Positions 34,017 through 43,395 of a stretch of 64,000 nucleotides of DNA are shown here, piece after piece; position 1 is the first letter of the stretch; each line of letters begins with the position of its first letter. The notes beneath the pieces are model-generated. The model was not told where the DNA came from, searched no databases, and was given only the letters and a program-made list of their open reading frames with translations. The translations under genes and the position numbers were made by a program. The DNA lies in contig OX442433.1 in NCBI GenBank assembly GCA_949361645.1, positions 5,528,177-5,592,176 of the forward strand, written 5' to 3'. The DNA is from Spongilla lacustris. Taxonomy: Eukaryota > Porifera > Demospongiae > Spongillida > Spongillidae.

Positions 34017-35600
34017 CCGCCTGCGGTGGCAATCCCAAGTTCGTTCCTTGGTTTGTCAGGTCAGTCGAGTAAGTATCTTCACAATGTTATTCTGAATGGT
34101 TTTCGGCGAGGATCTAGTGCATGACCACAGCTGAAAACTATTTCTTCCACCATCAGTCACAGAGGCGCCATTTTTGTACGATAAACATCGGGCTTCGTGA
34201 GGCCAGGTGAGTTACCTTTAGCCTACATTCGTGATTAAATTGAAAGCTTTGTTGTTGTCAGAAAATGATATTGGCAAGTCGTTCTGTGATGCAGTTCTGG
34301 CGGGGTTTGGTTTGACTGAACGGCTATGCCTACATCACCAGGCAAGTCTTGCATGTTAATCATGTTTAATGGAATCTCCTGTACGCGACACGGTGACGCT
34401 GACCCCACTACCCACGTGCCCCGCGACGTGTCCTTAGCAAGGGTTTGGCAGGGTGTTGGGCTCATATCCCCCTGGCTCGCTTCGACTACTATAGGTTGCT
34501 CCCCTTCCGCGCTACAACCGATGCGGGAATGCTTGGGGGAGCCAGGAGGAACCTACTGGAATGCCCAGAGGGGTGGCTTTCAGCCACACCCTTCCCCAAG
34601 CCATTACCCTTCTTGGACCAAAGAACATGCATGAATTTCCATACAGCCACCATATATCGGTGGCCATAATACAACCTTGCAACCAACCTCGCCTCTACCA
34701 AACACTGACCGAACCGCCGCCACAAAACGAGCTCAGGTAAAAAAAACTCCTGTCGTGAAACGGGTTCACCACATTCATTCGCCGAGCCATATAGTCCAAC
34801 ACGGCCGCCACTGGACACAAATAGGGCTACATTTCCCAATTACCATGCACCAGCAGGGAAACCCCTTCACGGAACGGGTCTGTCTTTGCATGACGCCTTA
34901 ATGCTTGCTGTCTTTGCATGACGCTTTAATGCTTGCTGCGGGCCTGCGCGGGCTACACGAGAATCAGCTGAGACGCGCGTTCCCAAAACAGATGTATATG
35001 TATAGGGTCCCAGCAACCGTCTGACCTCCCCAGACTGCAACTACCGGGACCATGCATGCAACTATGAGACGTCTAATCCGGATGAAAACTGCATGGCCAC
35101 CATGCAGGGCCACAAGGGCATGCCTCTGGTACCATGACTGGGACCCTGTCCGCAGCTTGAAGCTGGGAGAAAAACAGATCAAGGTTACCTGAGAAACAGC
35201 ATCAGCCCATACATTAATCTGACTATATAACCATGCAGAGTTCAGGACTGACACTGCATGTTGCCTCATTAATAATTATATCTACGTGCATGAGCTATAA
35301 CTGTTTGTCCACCCTTTGCTGCATGGTGCCATGCACATACTGCAAGCAAACACACGCGACAGGGAGGATTTCTTTCAAAGCATCAGTTATGCATGTTCTC
35401 ACATCCCCATCCACCAGGCATAATCACCCCAAACTGTCCCGCAATCAAAATTTCCATACAGAGGCATCGGAAAAATATGCATGCACGTATATATACCAGC
35501 TCACCCTGCAATCTCCATGGTCCGGCAGGAAAGAGGCTCCGTTAAGAAGACATCCCACCATACCATGCAAGTCTGAACGAAACATCACATTCAAACATGC
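34017..35600. other. GC-richer stretch, no recognised gene
   Basis: Several overlapping open frames exist on both strands (for example 34326-34634 plus, 34489-34839 minus, 35233-35628 plus), but none shows a known domain. Higher GC reduces chance stops. A 27 bp unit (GTCTTTGCATGACGCYTTAA) is doubled at 34880-34937. It may be the flank of the retroelement that follows. Confidence 0.45.
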
Positions 35601-36190
35601 AGTGATGATCGACCCGCACCACGGCTAACACTCGCCTTAAGAAGGCCCGCCCCAGCCTGACGAGTGACGACCTTACGCAGCATGCATGCCCTTTCGACTC
35701 AGCCTGTGTTTGTATGGTGTTTTGTCGCTTTAATTTCAATGTCCATGCTTGTTGTTCTGTCGCTGGCCTTAATTTCTCAGGAGTCACTGGAATTAAACCT
35801 CTGGTTCTTCTCGAGAACAGTGATTCCCACCATTGGAGTGTTCCACCACTCTAGAAGGGCCAAAAATCTGTCTGAACTCCGCCTGAATAAACGCTTAGCG
35901 ATTTTTACAGCAGATTCAGCCTTCCCGTTTGATGAACTATGGTAAGGGGATGACACCATATGTGTAAAACCCCATTCTCTAGAAAAATCACTGAACTCCT
36001 TAGACACAAACTGGGGGCCTTCATCAGACTGCACTATGACAGGAATTCTATGCCCAAAATGCTCCTTTAAAACTCTGATGACTGCGCTGCTGATACCTGT
36101 GAAAGCTCTGAGACCTCGAAGAAATCACTCAAGTAATCAACCACCACCAGGTATTCAAAAAGGTCAGTTCCCACTTTTCCTCAAGGGTGT
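35601..36190 (-). pseudogene. Gypsy-type integrase, catalytic part
   Basis: On the minus strand, 36150-36034 reads EYLVVVDYLSDFFEV, with a frame slip, and 36034-35777 reads SDEGPQFVSKEFSDFS, then SPYHSSSNGKAESAVK and LLEWWNTP. The catalytic D, D, E of the integrase core are in VDYLSD, QSDEGPQ and KAESA. A slip near 35785 moves to another frame (TPEKLRPATEQQ). The rest of the enzyme lies beyond an inserted MITE at 37627-37800. The gene is inactive. Confidence 0.85.
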
Positions 36191-36197
36191 GGTGATA

Positions 36198-37626
36198 TAG
36201 TGGAGATCATGATAGTTGAACGAAAAAAAAATTGACATTAATCTTATGTTTCTTTGAATTTAAAACAATAACCACATGTGATATTGAAAATCTAACTGCA
36301 CAGATACATAGGCTATACAATTGTCATCAAGTAGTAAAAAATATGGTGTGTCACGTGACTGTCACGTTCTACCACTTTCGTTTTCAGTGACCCCAGTCTT
36401 GTCAACTGAGTTTTCCTATTTATCTTCACTCAGGGATAGCGGATCAGGATGATTATTGGGATGTAGCTTAAGCACCAACCTGTAAATGATTTGGCCGAGC
36501 CAGATTCTGAACCCGGGAAACAGTTCGGTTATTGTCGAGCGATACGTAGCTTATAAAGACTAAAAGTGTTAGGCATTTTGTTTTTCGAAGCGCTCGATTC
36601 ATGCTAGATAAAGCATTCAGTTATTCTGAAGGGTGATCATTGCATCGTTTGGGCCCCTTCTACAATGTACCAGCTTGTTTTTCATTTAGAATTCGGGTTG
36701 CCTAACTTATGGCTTTAAAAACAGCACCATTTTCAGATGAATTTCATTAAAACGATGCCTTTATAAACAGTTATTCTCAGTTAGGACTAAGTAAGTGGGT
36801 GGTGGTACGACTCAAACCGAGAACGGTTCTTTTCAGAACCAAGCATAATCCATCTGTGAACGACGGCGGAGAGCAAGCAAAGGGGTAGCGCGTACTTGGG
36901 CATCGCTGCAGGAGTGAAAAGTTCCGAGAGTAATCCCAGCGATGCCCAACCGCCACCCAGGTATGCTCTACCCCTACACTTACTCTCCGCCATCGGTCAC
37001 AGCTGAAAAGAACCGTTTTCAGCTTGAGTCGTACCACCGGACCGCCCACTTTATCAGCAATAACTGATTATAACAGCACGTTCTAATGAAATTCATCTGA
37101 AAATGGTGCTGTTTTTAAAGCCAGAAGTTTGGCAACCGGAATTCTAGTGGAAAAACAAGCTGGTACACTGTAAAAAGGGTCCCAAACGATGCAATAATCA
37201 TCGCTCGGAACAACTACATGCTTCAATTAGCATGAATCAAGCGCTTCGAAACACAAAATGGCAAACACGTATAGTCTTTATAAGCTACGTATCGCTCGAC
37301 AATAACCGAACTGTTTCCCGGGTTCAGAATCTGGCTCGGCCAAATCATTTACAGGATGGTGCTTAAGCTACATCCCAATAATCATCCTGATCCGCTATCC
37401 CTGAGTGAAGATAAATAGAAAAACTCAGTTGACAAGACTGGGGTCACTAAAAACAAAAGTGGCAAAACGTGACAGTCACGTGATGCATCATATTTTTGTG
37501 TACTTGATGACAATTGTATAGCCCATGTATCTGTGCAGTTAGATTTTCAATATCACATGTGGTTATTGTTTTAAATTCAAGTAAACATAAAATTATTTTT
37601 TCGTTCAACTATCACGATCTTCACTG
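36198..37626. mobile_element. 1.43 kb palindromic Tc1/mariner-like MITE
   Basis: Inverted arms of about 700 bp run to a centre near 36.9 kb (two mirrored, slightly differing copies of AGAACGGTTCTTTTC-type sequence). The ends are YAGTGRAGATCRTGATAG. A TA dinucleotide stands immediately outside each end (36196-36197, 37627-37628). CAGT-like ends with TA target sites fit the Tc1/mariner superfamily. It interrupts the Gypsy integrase between its zinc-binding and catalytic parts. It encodes no protein. Confidence 0.9.
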
Positions 37627-37805
37627 TAGGCTATCTGCCTGAAGCTTCTCTGTGGACTGTGCTGGGGAGTCCTCTTCACAAATTTGACATTTAGATATCA
37701 TCACCTCGATATCTTTTGCCATGTTTGGCCAGTACAGTGCATCTTTTGCTCTTCTTAAAGTTGAATCCTTTCCCATGTGGCTGGCATGTAGTCTTCCCAG
37801 ATAAT
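37627..37805 (-). pseudogene. Gypsy-type integrase, zinc-binding part
   Basis: The minus strand reads LHASHMGKDSTLRRAKDALY then WPNMAKDIEVMISKCQICEE. This is the H-x3-H ... C-x2-C (H2C2) module at the integrase N-terminus. It should continue into the catalytic part at 36190, from which the palindromic MITE separates it. Confidence 0.85.
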
Positions 37806-38850
37806 TTTTATGAAGATTTAATGGTTACCACTATTTGATCTCCTTTATATATCACCCTATCACTCACTGTTAGCGTGTCTTGGAAATTCCAGTAACATCT
37901 AACCCCGGCTGGAATGTCTCTAATCCTTGGTGGCCAACTGTCTACAATGACCTGTCTCAGCAACTCCTGTTCTTCATCCTTCTTCGCTGCTTGCCTCACC
38001 TCCTCAATTATCTCATCCTTCACATGAACAAAGTCTGTTTCATCTACCATGTTGAACTCTTGCACTTCCAGTCCCCCCTGATCAGCGTGAAAAATCTCCT
38101 GACTCTAGAACTTGTCCGTGAAAGGCGATTCCGCAGGGAAACGTGACAAGATGTCTGCAATCCACTGCTGCTTCCCTGGTCGGCAGATGATCTCCAAATC
38201 ATATGGCTGCAATTGAAGAAGCATTCTCTGTAACCTTCTGTGGGCAGCCAAATTAGATTTTTTTTGTAATCACCTCCAGTGGCTTGTGGTCTGTTTCCAC
38301 CAATGTCCGCTTCCAATAAATATAATGGTGAAACTTCTGACATGCAAAAACAATTGCAAGGTATTCTAATTCCAATGCCACATAGATTTTTCTGCTTTGG
38401 TGAGTGACCTGGAAACTGACATGATAGGGTGTCCCTCTTGCAATAAAGTGGCACCCAGGCCATTTGTACTGGCGTCACATTGAATAGTAGTCGGTTTCTT
38501 CACATTGTAAAATCGTAGTAGTTGATCCTCACTGATCAGAGCTTTAATCAATTTGCTCAAAATGCTCTTGTTCGACCTTCCCCCATACAAAGTCCTTGTT
38601 GGATTCTGTCAGTGCTCTAAGGGGTTCGCTAGCTTGGGATAGTTTCGGGATGAAATGACTTAGGTAATTACACATGCCTAGGAAATGACACACTTCCGGT
38701 ACTGAGGTAGGAGCTGGCATCTGGTTGATAGCCATTACTTTGACTGGTTCCGAGTGCACACCTTACGCCGAAATCCTGTATATACACATGCGGTGCAGAA
38801 TGATGCAATGCCTTTAAAATGATTTTTTTTACAGTTATTATAGTAATCAA
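37806..38850 (-). pseudogene. Gypsy-type reverse transcriptase end and RNase H
   Basis: In minus-strand order: 38759-38544 reads MPAPTSVPEVCHFLGMCNYL, the thumb region of Gypsy reverse transcriptases. 38520-38366 reads KKPTTIQCDASTNGLGATLL, the start of RNase H, and another frame to about 38200 reads EYLAIVFACQKFHHYIYWKR and ETDHKPLEVITKK. A linker follows (RQVIVDSWPPRI at 37990). The fingers and palm with the catalytic YxDD are absent: sequence related to the LTR lies there instead. Several frame slips are present. Confidence 0.85.
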
Positions 38851-38975
38851 ATGTTATTGGTGGAAGTAGTTGTATCAAATCTCAAATAAATCAGCATAAT
38901 CTAATCCCCAGTACATTTCTCTGCAAGGCCCATGCGAAGATTAGGTTAGCAAATGTTTTGAGAACTAACCCCAGA

Positions 38976-39277
38976 GGCTTCAGTTCCAGCCACCTTTGTG
39001 CAGACTGCAAGCAATATTCCCGAACAAGTCTCGCTCTTTCGCCCATTATGACGTATCGGGTGAAAATCACGTAGTTCTCCATCTTTGCATGCACAAAATT
39101 ACAGAAGGCGGTCTTTTAAAGCTAAAGCGGCGGGCTAAAACGTGTTTGAATAGCTATTAAACTCTCATATAGGATTTGACCTCGATTATGAAGTCATTTT
39201 TATAACACGATCCGCATCTAATGAGACTCCGGTGGTTGTGTTAGCAAATCACGTATACTTAAGCATCTGTAACAGGT
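38976..39277 (-). repeat. LTR copy A (truncated)
   Basis: This is similar to 40173-40470: shared words include GACGTATCGGGTGAA, AGTTCTCCATCTTTGCATGC and GGTTGTGTTAGCAAATCACG. On the minus strand it begins TGTTACAGATGC directly after a 36-base piece identical to the other end of LTR copy B, giving an LTR-end to LTR-start junction. Its far end is replaced by unrelated sequence. Confidence 0.8.
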
Positions 39278-39846
39278 TGTCCTTTAATCATAAAAATGGC
39301 AGTGCCTCGCGACGCAGCGTCCACGGCCGCGGCAAGCTTGGTGTCAGCATAGGCTGCATAGCATTCTGTTTCGAGTGTGGCGCTTACTGCTTCATCCAGC
39401 GTTGTCGGTTGTTTCTGCATCACGCTAAATGCGACCTGTGGATCGTCTAGCTGCGCTAAGAAAACGTTTAATGCGAGCTGCTCCTTAGTTTTGTCTTCAA
39501 ATTCAAAAGCTTTGTCAGCTAGTATTTGGAGCCTGTCTGCAAAGTCTGCCCATTCTTTCTCCTTCTTTACCGTCTGAAACTCTGCTTGATAACGATTCCT
39601 TACGCAGGATGGCTCAAACCTCTCCTGCAAGGCCTTCTTAGTATTTTTATACTGACTAGACATCGTCATAGGGGATCTTTGCAGTGCCGTTTGCGCCCTA
39701 CCAGTCAAACGGGCTTTTAACCACTGCAGTTTGTGGTCATCGTCTCATTTGTTGATTTTCACTATGCTCTCAAAATGATAGATCCATTGTCCCCAACTGT
39801 CATCGCCGCAGAATACCGCAGGCACGATCAGAGGTCGGCTAGCCAT
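39278..39846 (-). pseudogene. Gag-like gene of the LTR retroelement
   Basis: An ATG at 39844-39846 follows LTR copy B and a short primer-binding-like stretch. The frame starts MASRPLIVPAVFCGDDSWGQ, has a stop at codon 34 (39745-39747), and then is open: LQWLKARLTGRAQTALQRSP, KKALQERFEPSC, QLALNVFLAQLDDPQVAFSV. Retrotransposon Gag proteins with a DSWxxW-type start and an LxF-LxQLxD helix look like this. The end is fused to the 36-base LTR end, so the zinc knuckle, protease and first half of pol are missing. Confidence 0.75.
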
Positions 39847-39866
39847 CCTGGCGACTACGCCAATGT

Positions 39867-40472
39867 AACAGGTTGTCCTTTAATCATAAAAATGGCAGTA
39901 CAAGCACACCTATGTATCAAGTATAGTAACTTATATATCACAGAATGCTCTAGAGACATGACATGCACATGATCAATTGACACCTTTAGGGTAGTTAACA
40001 CTTTATCTGACAGGACTCAAAACGATCGAATAGTTTAGAACTGGTCATATTTCGCTCTTTATCTCTTTCACCGCCAAGTGCGCATTTATGCAGTATAATT
40101 CCATTCATTGTCAAATTGGCGGGCTTGAGACAAAGCCAAAGCTTCGTCTGTCGAATGAGCCAATACATCAGTTCCAGCTATCTTGCAAGCAATATTCGCG
40201 AACAAGTCTTGCTCTTTCGACCATTATGACGTATCGGGTGAATATCCCGTAGTTCTCCATCTTTGCATGCGCAAAATTACATAAGGCGGTCTTTAAAAGC
40301 AAAAGTGCCGGGCTAAAACGTGTTTGAATAACTATTAAACTCTCACATAGGATTTGACCCCGATTATGAAGTCATTTTAAAAAGCGACCCGCATCTAATG
40401 AGACTCCTGTGGTTGTGTTAGCAAATCACGTATACTTAAGCATCTTTTATCTGACAGGACTCAAAACGATCG
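39867..40472 (-). repeat. LTR copy B
   Basis: This lies upstream of gag on the minus strand and ends in CCTGTTACA next to a TTGGCGTAGTCGCC stretch that may be the primer-binding site. The word TCTGACAGGACTCAAAACGA occurs twice (about 40007 and 40450), so the copy is internally duplicated or rearranged. Confidence 0.75.
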
Positions 40473-40515
40473 AATGGTTAACAGAGGCTGCCCCAGCACT
40501 TACCTTTTTATTTAG

Positions 40516-40558
40516 GTGGTACGTTCTCTAACAAAATTTTTAGAGAACGTACCACCTT
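40516..40558. repeat. 17 bp-stem hairpin
   Basis: GGTGGTACGTTCTCTAA, loop, then its complement. Half of it (GTTCTCTAACAAAAT) recurs at 40880, beyond the adjacent MITE. Confidence 0.85.
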
Positions 40559-40561
40559 AAT

Positions 40562-40833
40562 AAAAAGGTTGGTTTCAATAGCACCTCGTCGTTTCAATCC
40601 GAGGCTGCTAATTTTTGCCTTCAGCCACATATATCCGCAAGACACGGAGTACACCCAGCGCAAGTACGCCAATATAACGGCAATAGGTTTGCGCTGCCTC
40701 CAGTACCGGTATCGCACTATGATCCCTAGAGAATGAAAATGGCAGATTTGCGTAGTGCATGGTAAGGCTTATACCACACATCGGGCCAACTCTGCATACG
40801 CCACGACGAGGTGCTATTGAAACCAACCTTTTT
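40562..40833. mobile_element. 272 bp MITE with 31 bp perfect terminal inverted repeats
   Basis: 40562-40592 and 40803-40833 are exact inverted copies (AAAAAGGTTGGTTTCAATAG onward, and complement). No coding capacity. Target duplication and superfamily are not evident. Confidence 0.85.
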
Positions 40834-40984
40834 CTTTTGCAACAAGCCATTAAGGTAACAACAGCACATATATTGGTAAGTTCTCTAACAAAATGTTGAC
40901 TTCTGATGGCCACGCCCTAATTTACCCGTGTCGACTTCCTAAGGGCCACGCCTAAATAGTACTACCGCTGGGCCATGCCCAAAT

Positions 40985-41222
40985 ACGTCGACGTTTCTGT
41001 GTCGACGTTTCTGTGTCGACGTTTCTGTGTCGACGTTTCTGTGTCGACTGCTCTATGTCGACTGCTCTATGTTGACTGCTCTATGTCAACTGCTCTATGT
41101 CAACTGCTCTATGTCAACTGCTCTATGTCAAGCGCACAATGCTCTATGTCGAGCGCACAAAGCTCTATGTCGACTGCACAATGCTTGATGTCGACTGCAC
41201 AATGCTCTATGTCAACTGCTTT
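40985..41222. repeat. 14 bp minisatellite changing unit along its length
   Basis: Four units of TCTGTGTCGACGTT pass into seven of the related TCTATGTCRACTGC, and then into 19-base units with an extra GCACAA. Both 14-base forms keep GTCGAC/GTCAAC. The open frames across it are repeat artefacts. Confidence 0.9.
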
Positions 41223-43164
41223 GTTCTGCGACCTACCGGGCCACCGTAGTACCAGGTATAAAATGTTGGATGCAGTTCTGGACAGATATGAAAATCGTGA
41301 ATCCAGTTCGGAAATAATGCAATCTAGCAAAGGAATAGCAAGAGTCCTGCGGTAATATTCTGCTGGACTGTCATAAACAGCGTATTCAGTGAAAAGGTTT
41401 ATACATATACACATGCATGCAATTACCTGTGACTTTGTCTTTGTGCAATTCTAGGCATCAGCGGTTCTACTCCAATCAATGCGCCTAAACGTTCAGCCTG
41501 GTCGTATATTTTACTAAATTCCTCAACAACTCCAGATCTAATAGCATGAAAGTCAGCCTTGACAGCTTCAATATTATTGAATGCTTTCGCTATGTCAATT
41601 GCTTTTCCTTGAAGGCATTTTGTTATCATAGCAAGTGGATGAAGTAACCGGTAAAGTGCAACTACACCAATGATGGTTCCAAAATTGCATAGGGCATGCA
41701 AGTGAGAAGTAGCATCGTTTTTTGCTGATAGTTCCCATCCAGTTCTAAAACTTTCTGGATATAGCTCACAGTCTTGGCATGTCCCATTAATTATTTCTAG
41801 GGCTTTCACAATAAAAGGTAAACCCAGATAGAAATGTTCATAAGCCTTGTCACGCTCTGCCCAACGGGTCTTACACAGACCTACTATTACTTTTCGCTGG
41901 CTGACGCTGTGATCCTGAATCCCTATTTCCACAACATACTCCAATAATTTCTCTCTCTTTGGAGAGTATTTAAAGAATATTGCCAAGCTTGTCATTTGTG
42001 TTATGACCATTTGTATGGTATTTTCTTTACAGGCTGCTACAATTTAGAGGTTTAAAAGATGTGATGTACAGTGTGTATATAATGCCTTTGGATTAATCTC
42101 CAGAACTCTCCCTGAAAAACCCTATTTTAACAGCTGACATATTGGATGCACCATCATAACATTGGCCCCTCAAATCTTCAAGATGAAGGTCATTTTTTTG
42201 GTAAAAATCTCGAACAGCTTCAAAAAGAACTTCTCCAGTTATTCTTTCCACGTGGATAAACTCAATGAACTCTTCTCTGATCTGTTTTTTGGCATCCACA
42301 AACCGAACACAAAGAGACATGATTTCATCATTGGATGAAGTAACCTCATCACATAGTATAGTGTGAATCTTTGCTTCCTTGATCTCATTCAACAGATCGT
42401 GCTGAATGATACTTTTCCCAATAACTTCAATCATTTCATTTTGACTGCGATGGTGAATGTAAGTTAGATTTCTAAGCAATGGTTTTGATACATGATCTTG
42501 TAATATAGTATCTTCTGCAGCAAACATTTTAATCAGGGCAAGGAAATTCCCACGATTATCACCAGGAGATCCAGAATCTTCAATGTGACCTTGCAAAGCA
42601 ATACTTTGTTTTCCACAAAAGTGTATTACTTGTGCTATTCGTTTCAAAACATGTCTATATATATATAATATCGAGATTTTAAGTCACAATCAATCTGTGC
42701 TTTAATGGTTGACTCTGGCTTTTCAAATCGCTGTTTGATGCACTCAGCAACAAAGCATGCCTCTTTGTGGTACTCAGCAGCATTGTGACACTGTTGCTTT
42801 TCATGCATCTTTTTGTAATTTTGGCAACCTATATTTACAAACTGTGACAACTGGCATCTGTTCTTGAGGCCTTTTTTGTTAGTATCAATTGGTACCAGGG
42901 TTCGTACAAACCTTGAAAAACCTTGAAAACCCTGGAATTTCGGCATACCTTTATCAAGGCCTTAAAGGTCCTTGATATTTGGTAGTATCCTTGAAATTCC
43001 CATCGAAGTCCTTGAAATGCACTGCTTTAGAGTGTGCACTTCCTTATACGGCGCACTTGAAGCCTTGCAAGTGTAGATAACACCGCAGTTTAGTTTATGA
43101 ATTTATTTATTTGGTTTTTCATGCGTATCCACCCGTTTATTAGCGTACATGTTAGTTGCTTCGT

Positions 43165-43362
43165 CGCGTCTTTGCTCAATCATTGTTGCTTTTGTTTCGT
43201 TCATCGTCGTTGCTTGCTCGTAGTTGCTACGTCGCGTTTTTGCTCAATCATTGTTGCTTTTGTTTCGTTTATCGTCGTTGCTTGCTCGTAGTTGCTACGT
43301 CGCGTCTTTGCTCAATCATTGTTGCTTTTGTTTCGTTCATCGTCGTTGCTTGCTCGTCAAGC
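43165..43362. repeat. 68 bp tandem repeat in transposase 5' region
   Basis: Nearly three units containing GCTCAATCATTGTTGCTTTTG repeat at a period of 68, starting at about 43185, 43253 and 43321. They lie upstream of the likely start codon and give the false N-terminal extension of the open frame. Confidence 0.88.
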
Positions 43363-43395
43363 GCTGCTTTAAGCGTGAAGTTTAAGTTTTGGAAA

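Noticed and set aside
34017..35600. Possible protein gene on the plus strand (34326-34634)
   Set aside because: Frames are open on both strands because GC is higher. No recognisable domain, start context or introns.
43156..43395. N-terminal 80 residues of the long hAT frame (RSSSLLARSCYV ...)
   Set aside because: Produced by the 68 bp tandem repeat. The BED-type region begins after the methionine at 43396.
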